From: Chitinophaga rhizophila
GTDB taxonomy: Bacteria > Bacteroidota > Bacteroidia > Chitinophagales > Chitinophagaceae
Direction of reading: 5' to 3'
Length of the DNA: 64,000 nucleotides
NCBI RefSeq assembly: GCF_019492185.1
Contig: NZ_JAICCF010000001.1
Span: 930,001-994,000, forward strand
The position numbers and the translations under genes are program-made. The notes beneath the pieces are model-generated. The model ran no database searches. It was not told where the DNA came from and saw only the letters and a list, made by a program, of their open reading frames with translations. Below, piece after piece: positions 54,479-63,652 of the stretch. Position 1 is the first letter of the stretch, and each line of letters opens with the position of its first letter.

Positions 54479-55507
54479 ATGCTAACTGGTAAACAATTAA
54501 TTCTGGCAACAAAACCGTACGCGAAAGAAACCAAGTGGAAAAGCTGGTACTATACCCTTTCTACTGTTGCCATCCTGGCTGGACTCTTAGCCGGAACTGC
54601 CCTTCTTCCTTTCCTGCCATTACGCATTCTATGCAGTATTATGGCCGGATTAGTGATCGTACGAATGTTTGTGATCTATCACGATTTTCAACATCATACC
54701 ATCCTCTATCAATCCAAAGCTGCCAATATACTATTCAGTGCATTCGGTATCTTTATACTAGCGCCTGCCAGTATCTGGAAACGTTCACATGACTATCATC
54801 ACGCGCACAACTCCAAACTGTTCACTGCCAGTATCGGTTCTTTCCCGATCATGACAGAACAGAAATACCTGGAGTCTACTCCCGCTGAGAAAAGAGCGTA
54901 CCTGGCGGCTCGCCACCCATTAACCATCCTGATGGGCTACTTCAGCATGTTTATGGTTGGAATGAGCGTAAAGTCTTTTATGAGCAGCCCATCCCGTCAC
55001 ATGGACTCACTGCTTGCATTAGTACTACACTTCACAATGGGTACCCTGTTGTATATATACATGGGCTGGTTAAGCCTGCTGCTGGTGCTGATCGTTCCGT
55101 TCTTTATCGCCTGCGCGATCGGGGCCTACCTCTTCTACGCTCAGCACAACTTCCCTGGCGTTACCTTCCGTGATAAAGAAGGTTGGTGCCATGACAACGC
55201 GGCAATGGCTTCTTCCAGCTATATGGAAATGAATGCATTCTGGAGATGGGTAACAGGTAACATTGGCTACCATCACATCCATCACCTTAACTCCCGCATT
55301 CCGTTCTACCGCCTGCCGGAAGCAATGGATGCTATTCCTGAGCTACAACGTGCTAAGAAGACTTCTCTTTCCCCTAAAGCTATTATAGCCTGCCTGAAAC
55401 TCCAGGTATGGAACACGGAAATCAATAAAATGATTAGTCTGCGGGAAGGAAGAAAATTAACATACGCAGTTCAGCCAACCAACAGACGTCGAGCGCGGGT
55501 TGCCTAA
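54479..55507 (+). CDS. Membrane fatty-acid desaturase
   Basis: A 342-residue integral membrane di-iron desaturase. Three histidine boxes are present: H68-D-F-Q-H-H73, H104-D-Y-H-H-A-H110 and H265-H-I-H-H269. It has about four to six membrane helices. The type is near the acyl-lipid Delta-12/omega-3 (DesA/FADS) group. It introduces a double bond in acyl chains of membrane lipids and is probably cold- or fluidity-controlled. Close linkage to an LpxL-like acyltransferase suggests a shared role in adjusting envelope lipid acyl chains (inference). The C-terminus ends in a basic R-R-R-A-R. Confidence 0.92.
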   Translation: MLTGKQLILATKPYAKETKWKSWYYTLSTVAILAGLLAGTALLPFLPLRILCSIMAGLVIVRMFVIYHDFQHHTILYQSKAANILFSAFGIFILAPASIWKRSHDYHHAHNSKLFTASIGSFPIMTEQKYLESTPAEKRAYLAARHPLTILMGYFSMFMVGMSVKSFMSSPSRHMDSLLALVLHFTMGTLLYIYMGWLSLLLVLIVPFFIACAIGAYLFYAQHNFPGVTFRDKEGWCHDNAAMASSSYMEMNAFWRWVTGNIGYHHIHHLNSRIPFYRLPEAMDAIPELQRAKKTSLSPKAIIACLKLQVWNTEINKMISLREGRKLTYAVQPTNRRRARVA

Positions 55508-55561
55508 ATGGCAGCTGAAATACCGAAGAAAAGCTTCCAACCTCCTCATTTATCAGGTTGC

Positions 55562-55604
55562 TTGTTCGTCGCTTGGCCGTCGCTAGTTCGTCGCTTGTTC
55601 GTCC
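55562..55604. repeat. 11-bp tandem repeat, about four copies
   Basis: Units of TTGTTCGTCGC, TTGGCCGTCGC, TAGTTCGTCGC and TTGTTCGTCC follow one another directly. The repeat lies between the desaturase stop and its terminator. Confidence 0.7.
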
Positions 55605-55622
55605 GAACTTAGAAAAAGACAT

Positions 55623-55667
55623 AAAAGGGGGCATCTGAGACAAATATTAGCTCAGATGCCCCCTTTT
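55623..55667 (+). terminator. Terminator of the acyltransferase/desaturase operon
   Basis: A perfect 17-bp stem (55623-55639 with 55651-55667) whose right arm ends in TTTT, followed by CTTGTCTTT. Confidence 0.88.
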
Positions 55668-55828
55668 CTTGTCTTTATACTGCCAATTTGGCTTTGTTCA
55701 CCTGCGCCCCTGCCCCCGGAAAGCGAATAATCAACTTCTTCGACTATTAAACATACATGCTGATAATCAGGTATTAATACGCAGTATTTTCAGGTAATTG
55801 TTACCGCCCTTCTTCCATACCGGCAGAT

Positions 55829-55836
55829 TAACTTTG
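55829..55836 (+). promoter_or_regulatory. -7 promoter box for the C25-like gene
   Basis: TAACTTTG, an exact TAnnTTTG match 34 bases upstream of the ATG at 55871. Confidence 0.4.
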
Positions 55837-55870
55837 CCTCTATCAATTAACCCCATAAACACCCCAAAAG

Positions 55871-57544
55871 ATGTCAAAAGAAAAGAACGGCCGCGCTACG
55901 GCCAGTGAGAAACAGTCCCTTACCAGTGTACAACACATCCGCACACAGGTAGTAAAAGACAGGACATTATTCAACCTGGAAGCAGTAGGCCGCAATTATA
56001 AACTGGGACAGGCATATAGAAGCGTACGCAACCTCAGACTGACCGATAGGACTAACATTCAGCTCAAGACGTATAGCGAATACCTGCAATTGCACCGGAA
56101 ATTCCTGGACCTTTCTCCAGTAATTGAGGAAAAGCCACGTCCCTCCTTTCCATCCGGAGAAAGCTACCTCAATACCTACAGCCTGTTTCGCTTCCCCCGT
56201 GGAAAAGTACTGGTAATGGTACACGCCGATATCTTTACCCAACTGCAGGACCGGATACACAGGTACGTACTGGACCTGGGCCGTGATGGATTCTGGGCTA
56301 CCATTCACGTGGTAAATGGTGGTAAACCTTCCACCGTCAGAAATTACATCCGCTCAAAGTCGCCTGCTGGCGTTGTGATGGTGGGAGCCATACCGGTAGC
56401 CTGGTTTGAAATGAACGATGACTTTGACGGCGCACACACCGAGTTTCCCTGCGATCTTTTTTATATGGATACCAACGGCACCTGGACGGATGCCGATGCG
56501 GACGGAAAATATAACGCGGTTACCGGCGACGTCATCCCGGAAGTATGGGTTGGCCGCCTCTGGACGCCTACCTCAAATGGTAATGATGTAGCGCTGCTGC
56601 GCAATTACTTTGACCGTAACCACCTGTTCCGCACGGGCGGACTAGGACATTCCCGCTCTGCCCTGGCGTATGTGGAAGATGACTGGACAGGCTTTGATGA
56701 CTGTGAAATGGACCTGATGACCCCTTCCGCCTATATTACCAAATACACTAACCCTGATATCACAGATGCTGATCTGTACAAAACAGAGATTAACCGCACC
56801 CGCTCGTTCGTACAGCTTTGTTCACATTCCTCACCATATGTACACTCTTTCCATATACCGGCAGCGGGTACTACAGAATGGATAGACCGTTCTTACTTCA
56901 GAGATGAACGTTGTCCGAATGCCAATTTCTTCAATCTTTTCTGTTGCAGTACTGCGCGCTTCACAGAGAATGACTATCTGGGTGGGTGGTACATATTTGA
57001 CAAAAGCGGCGGCGAGACGAATATGGGACTGACCGTTGTGGGTAGCACCAAAACGGGATCAATGTTATTCTTTGCGGATTTCTACGAACCGATTGGCAAG
57101 GGAAGCTGTATCGGGCAGGCAATGATACAGTGGTGGCAGGCCCGTGGCGCTGACCATGATCTGGGCGAAAGGCAATGGTTTTATGGGATGAGCATTCTTG
57201 GCGATCCGACACTGACTTGGTGGAAAGGTGCTGTTCCCCGCCTGATGGAGCCAGCCGAAGGCGCTGTCTTCAATCATTACCCGCGCACCATGACCTTCCG
57301 CTGGGCCCCGGTTAATATACCTGGCGTAACCTATTCCCTGGAAATAGATGCCTTTGGCGCTATTAATGCCGGACAGTGGGCCGCCCAATCTTTTCGCAGC
57401 TTTGGCGTATACCACAACATCACCGGCACCACCTTCAATCACAGTTTCGTTGGCGCACAGCCAGGACGCTGGCGCGTAAGAGCAAAGGTAGGTGACCGCT
57501 ACTGTTCATGGTCTGAATGGTCCTATTTCCGATTCACGGTCTGA
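55871..57544 (+). CDS. Gingipain-like (C25, clan CD) cysteine peptidase-like protein, no signal peptide
   Basis: A 557-residue protein. An N-terminal region (1-110) of no known type is followed by a C25-like fold: G-V-V-M-V-G-A-I-P, a D-x-x-Y/T-D-A-D-A-D-G-K-Y calcium-type loop, P-E-V-W-V-G-R-L, then L-C-S-H319-S-S (probable catalytic His) and N-L-F-C358-C359-S-T-A-R-F (probable catalytic Cys), and V-G-S-T-K-T-G-S-M-L-F-F. The last 90 residues (P-A-E-G-A-V-F-N ... F-R-W-A-P-V) look like a fibronectin type III-like domain. Gingipain relatives are normally secreted with a type IX signal; this one starts M-S-K-E-K-N-G-R with neither signal peptide nor CTD. The peptidase call is from motif likeness alone. 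Confidence 0.6.
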   Translation: MSKEKNGRATASEKQSLTSVQHIRTQVVKDRTLFNLEAVGRNYKLGQAYRSVRNLRLTDRTNIQLKTYSEYLQLHRKFLDLSPVIEEKPRPSFPSGESYLNTYSLFRFPRGKVLVMVHADIFTQLQDRIHRYVLDLGRDGFWATIHVVNGGKPSTVRNYIRSKSPAGVVMVGAIPVAWFEMNDDFDGAHTEFPCDLFYMDTNGTWTDADADGKYNAVTGDVIPEVWVGRLWTPTSNGNDVALLRNYFDRNHLFRTGGLGHSRSALAYVEDDWTGFDDCEMDLMTPSAYITKYTNPDITDADLYKTEINRTRSFVQLCSHSSPYVHSFHIPAAGTTEWIDRSYFRDERCPNANFFNLFCCSTARFTENDYLGGWYIFDKSGGETNMGLTVVGSTKTGSMLFFADFYEPIGKGSCIGQAMIQWWQARGADHDLGERQWFYGMSILGDPTLTWWKGAVPRLMEPAEGAVFNHYPRTMTFRWAPVNIPGVTYSLEIDAFGAINAGQWAAQSFRSFGVYHNITGTTFNHSFVGAQPGRWRVRAKVGDRYCSWSEWSYFRFTV

Positions 57545-57570
57545 TCATATATATTAATGCCCACAAGTAC

Positions 57571-57609
57571 AGGGTGACTTTTCTGAAAGGGAAATAGTCA
57601 CCCTTTTTT
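57571..57609. terminator. Terminator of the C25-like gene
   Basis: A perfect 9-bp stem (AGGGTGACT at 57571-57579 with AGTCACCCT at 57596-57604) is followed by T6 on the plus strand. It touches the stop codon of the convergent gene. Confidence 0.85.
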
Positions 57610-58780
57610 AGTATTCTCCGGAAGCGCCACCACCGCCCCCGGTACCACCTCCGAAATTGTATTGATCCTGTGTAGGTCCGGATGTCTGGCTCATGGTCTG
57701 TGCAATGATCAGCGATTCAATCTGTACTGCTTCCATCATATGACGCTCATCAGCAGAATCGGCTGTGAACCCGTGACGGGGCGTTTTTAAATAACGGATC
57801 AAGCCATAGGCAACTGCTATCATGGCTAGCCCCCCCAATGTCATAGCTATTTCCAGGGGAGCAATACTATGGTAATAACGGATGGTGTACACCATTGCAG
57901 CAACAAGCAGCAGTCCAACTACAATCAGTATCCTGTTCTTTTTACGAATACCCTGAATGATATACACCAGTGGCAGCAGCACCGTCAGTATCCAGAAAAT
58001 CCAGCCGCCTGCTATGTCTTGTCCTGGTTGCAGGTCGAGATCAAACATCTCTATACTCAATTCTCTGACAACAAAGTAGTTCCCGCCCATATACAAGGTC
58101 AGTAAAGCAACACCCTGCAACATGTCCAGGCAGGGAGTATAATGACGATAGGTATGTATACGGGATAATCGCAGCGATACGAGGTATACCGCCAGTGAAA
58201 CGATCATTACCGCGAAAGGAACGATAATCTTCCCGGCAGTACCAGCATAGGAAAGTATCGAAAACAACATTCCCAGCAAGGAGATATGCGCAACGATGCT
58301 CATACTTACATCCGCGAAGCGAATTACAAACCAGGTAGCTAACAGTAAGGCAATAAAGAAGTATATCCATGGATTACCCTCACTACGGCCGAAAATTAGT
58401 ATACCACCAAGTATAAATCCGCCGGACGCCCATATTAATGCAGCATCAGCGCCTGACTTATAGTGCTTCTTGTCTCTTACCATATACTCGGCCCCCACAT
58501 ATGTGCCGATACCAAAGAGGCAGCACAACACGCCGAAACCGTCTTCACTTCCGCCTGTTGACATGATCAGGGTGAATAAACCGAAAGAGAAGGTCAACAT
58601 GATATAGGTAAGAATGAAGATCCCGATACGCATGTAGATATTAGGCGAATAGAGATCAACCGGGTAAGCAGCTTTGATGGCCGCCAGCTCTTCGGGTGTA
58701 ATACAGGACTTCTTACTGGCCTTCTCTGCCTGCTCTTGTATATGACGATTATCCAGTGAGGTCGTATTATAGGAGATCAT
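57608..58780 (-). CDS. Polytopic membrane protein of unknown function
   Basis: A 390-residue protein with about ten membrane helices after a 50-residue cytosolic start (C-I-T-P-E-E-L-A-A-I-K). The C-terminus is a glycine-rich tail (F-G-G-G-T-G-G-G-G-G-A-S-G-E-Y), similar to tails of DUF4401/TPM-associated proteins. It starts within the last codons of the DUF2157 gene (4-bp overlap), so the two are one operon and probably one complex. No function is known. Confidence 0.75.
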   Translation of the reverse strand: MISYNTTSLDNRHIQEQAEKASKKSCITPEELAAIKAAYPVDLYSPNIYMRIGIFILTYIMLTFSFGLFTLIMSTGGSEDGFGVLCCLFGIGTYVGAEYMVRDKKHYKSGADAALIWASGGFILGGILIFGRSEGNPWIYFFIALLLATWFVIRFADVSMSIVAHISLLGMLFSILSYAGTAGKIIVPFAVMIVSLAVYLVSLRLSRIHTYRHYTPCLDMLQGVALLTLYMGGNYFVVRELSIEMFDLDLQPGQDIAGGWIFWILTVLLPLVYIIQGIRKKNRILIVVGLLLVAAMVYTIRYYHSIAPLEIAMTLGGLAMIAVAYGLIRYLKTPRHGFTADSADERHMMEAVQIESLIIAQTMSQTSGPTQDQYNFGGGTGGGGGASGEY

Positions 58781-59754
58781 GCTTTTTTCAGTTTTTTGTT
58801 CAACTTCACCAATAAAATAACAAATGCGATAGCCGATGCAATGAAATACATGAAGCCGAAATAAACTGCGCCGATATCATTTATTTCCAACAGCACCCTG
58901 ATCACCATAAAACTTAATCCAACGTAAGCGTATAGTGTAATAATCAGTGCGAAATAGAACGAACGGTGCTTCAGGGCTTGCGGCATCATGACGATTACGG
59001 CTACTGCCATTAACAGAAACCAAAGGCCATAGGCCCCGTCATAAGCAGCAAACATACCTGCCAGTGTAGCGATGAGCAGGATGTGCGTACCAAAATTACT
59101 ATAGGTAAAAGCGAAATGCGGTTTGAACGTTTTCCGTTGACTGAGATAAGCAGCGGCCAGTAGTATGCCACCTAGCACCAAGCCGCTATAGATAAGTGAA
59201 AAGCTACTGAAATCGTTGGCGCTCAGCAACTGTAAAGGAGTGACTGTAACGCCCATCCAGGCAGCCAGGTTGGTCACGGCCATACTTAGTACACCCAGGT
59301 GATCGAAGTAATAAGCGGAAAAGAACAATACTACCATCGGGATAAAGGTAGCGGCCCCATACCGGTAACCGAACACGCTATATTGGACCTGAAGATATGT
59401 GATAAAGGTGATCAACAACAGGCAGCCCAGCAACAGGATGTAGTCAAACAACACATTAGGCGCAGGCACCTTTTCCCGCGAGAAAGGGAGTTTATGCCGG
59501 AAGCTGTAGTAAAAGCAACCTGCGCAGCCGAGAGCTATTGCCGCCAGAATAACCTGATGGCCAATTGTATCTATATTCTTGTATATCAGGATGCCTAACC
59601 CACCACTTAGTAATAGTACGCCGAGATATAGGATGGTTTTAAGTTCCCAGTGTATGGAGAAGAGCTTGTCTGCGGAGATCGTCCGGATCTTTTGCGCAGA
59701 GGTATCTGAGATAATGCCTTCTTTTTGAAGTCGTTCAAACAATTGATTGTCCAT
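58777..59754 (-). CDS. DUF2157 domain membrane protein
   Basis: A 325-residue protein. The first 40 residues (M-D-N-Q-L-F-E-R-L-Q-K-E-G-I-I-S) match the DUF2157 soluble start, and about ten membrane helices follow. The family is found widely in Bacteroidota and Proteobacteria, with no established role. It is first in a two-gene operon with the glycine-tailed membrane protein. Confidence 0.85.
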   Translation of the reverse strand: MDNQLFERLQKEGIISDTSAQKIRTISADKLFSIHWELKTILYLGVLLLSGGLGILIYKNIDTIGHQVILAAIALGCAGCFYYSFRHKLPFSREKVPAPNVLFDYILLLGCLLLITFITYLQVQYSVFGYRYGAATFIPMVVLFFSAYYFDHLGVLSMAVTNLAAWMGVTVTPLQLLSANDFSSFSLIYSGLVLGGILLAAAYLSQRKTFKPHFAFTYSNFGTHILLIATLAGMFAAYDGAYGLWFLLMAVAVIVMMPQALKHRSFYFALIITLYAYVGLSFMVIRVLLEINDIGAVYFGFMYFIASAIAFVILLVKLNKKLKKA

Positions 59755-59842
59755 AACATTCTAAATGACTCCGGAAAGTATAACAATTAATTCATATCAA
59801 CAAGCATTCTCCCGGGGATCACAGGAAATGGCGGGTATAAAA

Positions 59843-59884
59843 AAACGGCTGTCAGTGATATTATATATCTACTTACAGCCGTTT
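59843..59884 (-). terminator. Terminator of the lipoprotein gene at 59905
   Basis: A perfect 10-bp stem (AAACGGCTGT at 59843-59852 with ACAGCCGTTT at 59875-59884), 20 bases past the minus-strand stop; the minus strand continues with TTTATACCC. Confidence 0.75.
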
Positions 59885-59904
59885 CTGCAATGACGGGTAA
59901 TAGG

Positions 59905-60438
59905 TTATTTCCCCCAGCTTACATTAATATCATGTGCTTTGGCGTATGCTTTTCCTAAGTTAGTCAGTTTTACAAACAGCTCTTCAAATTGTGCGGCGTA
60001 TTTGTTGTCGATTTCCAGGGCGAGTGCAGCAATATCATCTTTAGCAGCGCCACTGTCACACAGCTTAGCAAGAGCGGTATATTCGTTTTTGTATACAGGC
60101 AGCACATATTCGTGCAAAGCGATGGAAGTTTCCAGCATTTCTTTTGTTTCGTCTGTCTTTTTCAGTGCCTTGATATCTTTGAGCGCCTTTTCAATATATT
60201 GCGCTTTATTATCCACTATCATCTGTGCCTGATTCGGCGCTTCATTGCCCTGTACACCTTCATGTTTCACGGTAGTCGCAATCAGGTCGCGCGTGAAATT
60301 TTCACTCGCAAAGTCATTAAAGATATTGGTGTTCAGGACTGCACGATCGAAATAGTTTTCGGGAGTAGGGTTGGTACATGCAGCGAGAGCAAGCATAAAA
60401 CCAAGGGCAAACAAGTACGTAATGTTTCTAATTTTCAT
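59905..60438 (-). CDS. Helical lipoprotein of unknown function
   Basis: A 177-residue lipoprotein when started at the ATG at 60438, giving lipobox A-L-A-A-C (Cys21) followed by T-N-P-T-P-E-N-Y-F. The longer frame adds 13 residues without signal character. The mature part is almost all helix with many Lys/Glu/Ala (Y-I-E-K-A-L-K-D-I-K-A-L-K-K-T) and might form a four-helix bundle. The family is not recognised. Confidence 0.75.
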   Translation of the reverse strand: MKIRNITYLFALGFMLALAACTNPTPENYFDRAVLNTNIFNDFASENFTRDLIATTVKHEGVQGNEAPNQAQMIVDNKAQYIEKALKDIKALKKTDETKEMLETSIALHEYVLPVYKNEYTALAKLCDSGAAKDDIAALALEIDNKYAAQFEELFVKLTNLGKAYAKAHDINVSWGK

Positions 60439-60614
60439 GTTGGCGTTTTTTAGACCGCGAAGTGTAGCAATTATCATTCCACTGTATTATATGCTATGAA
60501 CGATATTGTAAAGATAAGCACCATTCGTAAAAATATCCTTCAGCTGACAGCTGGCCCGAAGATTGCCGGCTGATAGCAGGTACTGTATCCATATTTGTGT
60601 TAAAACCAATTGTC

Positions 60615-60914
60615 ATGGAAAGTGAAGTTAAAGCCATTAAAGCAGGGACATCTTTATCAATATTACTTCCCGGACTAGCAACTGCAGGCTTCCGGTGGTT
60701 TGTGCAGATCAGTGGGACAGACTGCGTAGAGGTGCAGCCCAGTGACGATGCGATAGACTCTCCCCTTCAGAAAGCAGGAATGGGCAATGAGGAATCTTTT
60801 ATGATTAATGGCAAAATGCCTGGACATGCCACTGTCATCTTTGAACAGCGACGTGCCTGGGAAAAAGAAGGGCCTGCCATCAACTCAAGAAAACTCGAAA
60901 TTACTGTTATCTGA
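60615..60914 (+). CDS. Chagasin-like (I42) cysteine peptidase inhibitor-like protein
   Basis: A 99-residue beta protein; the ATG at 60615 is preferred over an in-frame GTG at 60597. Three loops match chagasin in place but in altered form: L-A-T-A-G-F-R-W at 21-28 (N-P-T-T-G-x-x-W), G-N-E-E-S-F at 57-62 (the G-x-G-G-x-x-x-F region) and R-R-A-W-E at 79-83 (R-P-W-E). Chagasins block papain-type cysteine peptidases. There is no signal peptide, so it would act inside the cell. A C25-like protein is encoded about 3 kb upstream, but chagasins are not known to inhibit that clan. Confidence 0.65.
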   Translation: MESEVKAIKAGTSLSILLPGLATAGFRWFVQISGTDCVEVQPSDDAIDSPLQKAGMGNEESFMINGKMPGHATVIFEQRRAWEKEGPAINSRKLEITVI

Positions 60915-61173
60915 CCTGTTTTTTCGGACGACCAACTACAAAACTGTTGCAATGTAAATACCGGTAGCTGTAAAAACAGTCTATCCTATACCTGTTTTAG
61001 CTATTGAAATAAAAAATATATATCCTGTCACCCACCCTTTTTATCTGTCGATAAGTATTTATTGGTGAAAGTTAACTGTTGCCGGCGGATGCTTCCTTCA
61101 GGGGCTTCCGTTATTGTGCATGGCTATATGCCTATACCCTGCCAATTTATTGACCGAAATCTAACGACCGTTC

Positions 61174-63621
61174 ATGAAGCGCATCTTTACAATCGCCCTA
61201 TTATTATTCATCCATACCGGCACCCAGTTAGTGTATGCACAGACCTTCATACCCATACCTGTTACAGGTTATAATGCCGATGTTGTAGCCGAAGCCGGAT
61301 TAAATGCTGTGGCAGTTACATCAACTGTTATTGACGGCAGTAATCATATTTTGTATACTGAGTCTTTCGCAGCCGGCAATGGCGTTGACGGTGGTATTGT
61401 TAACTCAGGGATGTTTGTAAGTGGTACCCGCACCTACCAGATGAATCCTTATACAGCCTCCAACGCCCTGTATCTATCAGTAAACGGGAATGTGGCCAAT
61501 ACGCTACCGGCGGGTACGCTGACGCTGTCTACTCCTGCGATGTACAGTAAACTGAGCATACTGGCTTTTGGTACGGAGAATAACAGCACAGTAACCGTTA
61601 CGCTCAACTTTACAGATGGCACTTCCGCCAGCGCAGGTACACTGGCAATCAAAGACTGGTTTTACGGAACACCTTATATATTCAGTGGTATGGGCCGGCT
61701 AACGCGCACTACAACCGCGCATACTGTGGATGGGTTACCCTCTGAACCGCGTATGTATGCGTTTGACTTCAACATACCCTGTGCGGAGCAGTCCAAGCTG
61801 GTGAGGTCTGTATCCTTCGTGTACGTGCAGGGGCCTAATACCAGTTCCAGGGCCCTGATTGTTGCATTATCGGGCGTGGCTTATACTCCGCTGACAATTA
61901 CCAGTACCAAAACAGACGCTACCTGTGGAGGCAGCAGTGGTAGTATTGCGGTAACAGCCATCGGCGGCACACCTCCATTGGCCTACACCTGGAATACGAC
62001 ACCGGCACAAACCACGCCGGTGGCAGCAGGATTAGGCGGAGGGATCTACACCTTATCCATCCGGGATGGTAACAACTGTACAACAACGGTCACAGATACT
62101 ATAGAAATGCAGTCAATGGCCAGTCTGACGGCAACTGCCCTACCTGCACAGATTTGTGCAGGGGATACCTCTTCCCTCTCCGTAACAGCCAATGGTGGCA
62201 CGGTAAGTAACTACTCCTGGTCACCGGGAACCTATGGCGGAGATCGTGTGATGGTTACTCCGACAGATACAACTGCCTACATTGTTTCAGCTACAGATGC
62301 CTTTGGTTGTATTTTAACAGATACTGTAATGGTGGCAGTAAAACCTACTCCGCAGCCGGCATTTACAGCGCTTCCCGAAGTGGTTTGCCTGGGTAGCGAC
62401 CATACGCTTACTTTCACAGGCACTGCCGGAGCAGCGGCGACCTATAACTGGTTTGATTTTTCAGGAGCCACTATTCATAGCGGAACAGCGGCAGGCCCTT
62501 ATGATATACGTTTTGACAACGCAGGACAGTATACTATACAGTTACAAATAACCGAAGATGGTTGTGTATCGACAATAGCTACTGAGGAGCTGACGGTATC
62601 GCAGCCGCCGGAAGCAGTATTTACAGTCAGCAAGACGCCCGTTTGCGCAGGCGAGGCAACCACGGTAACCTTCTCAGGCACACATAGTCCATATGCAATA
62701 CCTACCTGGAACTTCGGAGGCGGAAATATACAAGATGGTGATGGGTTTGGCCCCTATACGGTGGTATATCCGCGTAGCGGCATCATTACCCTGCGTATAC
62801 AGGATGGCGTGTGTGCAGACACCGCTACCGCCCTGGAGGTGGTAGCTATACCTTTGCCGGTGGCAGATTTCACCACGGATTTAACCACAGGATGTGCGCC
62901 GGCAACGATCAATTTTACCAATAACTCACAACTGGCAGATAGTTACCAATGGACGCTGGGCGATGGTACCCAAACAAATGAAAAAGCACCCTTACACGAT
63001 TATACAGTGCCAGGGGTCTATACGGTCACCATGACCGCCATAGCGCAGGGGCAGTGTACAAGCACTATTACTAAACCTGCATTGATCAGTATCCTGACAC
63101 CGCCGGTGGCTTCCTTCACGGCCGCACCAGGCGAGAACGTTCCGGTAGAGTTCAAAAATGGCACATTTACATTCAACAACACCTCACAGTTTGCCAGGAA
63201 CTACCTCTGGGATTTCGGTGATGGTCAGTCCGCCGATACAGAAGATGCCCAACACAAATACGAGCTGCCTGGCAGTTACCGCGTCACCCTTTATGCAGGG
63301 AATGAAATCGGCTGTACAGATAGTATCAGTCATGCGTGGTATATCGTAACGCCTGACCTGGTATTAGAAATTCCGAATGCTTTCAGCCCTAACGGCGACG
63401 GAATGAATGACAGCTGGAATATTGATGGATTAAAAGCAAGACCACAGGCTACCACGGAGATCTATAACCGCTGGGGTCAGATAGTCTTTACCGGAATCGG
63501 ATATACACCGTGGGATGGAACGAGACGCGGTCAACCCCTTCCGCAGGGTACCTATTATTATGTGATTAAAACATCGGCAGACGAAAAGCCCTATACAGGA
63601 TGGGTAGCGCTGCTACGGTAA
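61174..63621 (+). CDS. PKD-repeat surface protein with type IX secretion (CHU_C) domain
   Basis: An 815-residue secreted protein (signal ending V-Y-A-Q, about residue 23). An N-terminal domain (I-P-V-T-G-Y-N-A-D-V-V-A-E, about 25-235) is followed by a SprB-type repeat (C-G-G-S-S-G-S-I-A-V, I-G-G-T-P-P-L-A-Y-T-W), Ig/PKD-like repeats, and two clear PKD domains (Y-Q-W-T-L-G-D-G and Y-L-W-D-F-G-D-G-Q-S). The end is the gliding-motility CTD (P-N-A-F-S-P-N-G-D-G-M-N-D-S-W, Y-N-R-W-G-Q-I-V-F). It should be a long surface filament or adhesin exported by the type IX system. The next gene is a close paralogue. Confidence 0.92.
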   Translation: MKRIFTIALLLFIHTGTQLVYAQTFIPIPVTGYNADVVAEAGLNAVAVTSTVIDGSNHILYTESFAAGNGVDGGIVNSGMFVSGTRTYQMNPYTASNALYLSVNGNVANTLPAGTLTLSTPAMYSKLSILAFGTENNSTVTVTLNFTDGTSASAGTLAIKDWFYGTPYIFSGMGRLTRTTTAHTVDGLPSEPRMYAFDFNIPCAEQSKLVRSVSFVYVQGPNTSSRALIVALSGVAYTPLTITSTKTDATCGGSSGSIAVTAIGGTPPLAYTWNTTPAQTTPVAAGLGGGIYTLSIRDGNNCTTTVTDTIEMQSMASLTATALPAQICAGDTSSLSVTANGGTVSNYSWSPGTYGGDRVMVTPTDTTAYIVSATDAFGCILTDTVMVAVKPTPQPAFTALPEVVCLGSDHTLTFTGTAGAAATYNWFDFSGATIHSGTAAGPYDIRFDNAGQYTIQLQITEDGCVSTIATEELTVSQPPEAVFTVSKTPVCAGEATTVTFSGTHSPYAIPTWNFGGGNIQDGDGFGPYTVVYPRSGIITLRIQDGVCADTATALEVVAIPLPVADFTTDLTTGCAPATINFTNNSQLADSYQWTLGDGTQTNEKAPLHDYTVPGVYTVTMTAIAQGQCTSTITKPALISILTPPVASFTAAPGENVPVEFKNGTFTFNNTSQFARNYLWDFGDGQSADTEDAQHKYELPGSYRVTLYAGNEIGCTDSISHAWYIVTPDLVLEIPNAFSPNGDGMNDSWNIDGLKARPQATTEIYNRWGQIVFTGIGYTPWDGTRRGQPLPQGTYYYVIKTSADEKPYTGWVALLR

Positions 63622-63652
63622 TATATTTAGTATCAACCAAAAATACAATTGA

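Larger units (their letters stand above)
55508..55870. other. Intergenic region, 363 bp, with tandem repeat and terminator
   Basis: No gene is seen. It holds an 11-bp tandem repeat (55562-55604), a strong terminator hairpin (55623-55667) and a -7 box for the next gene (55829-55836). Confidence 0.5.
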
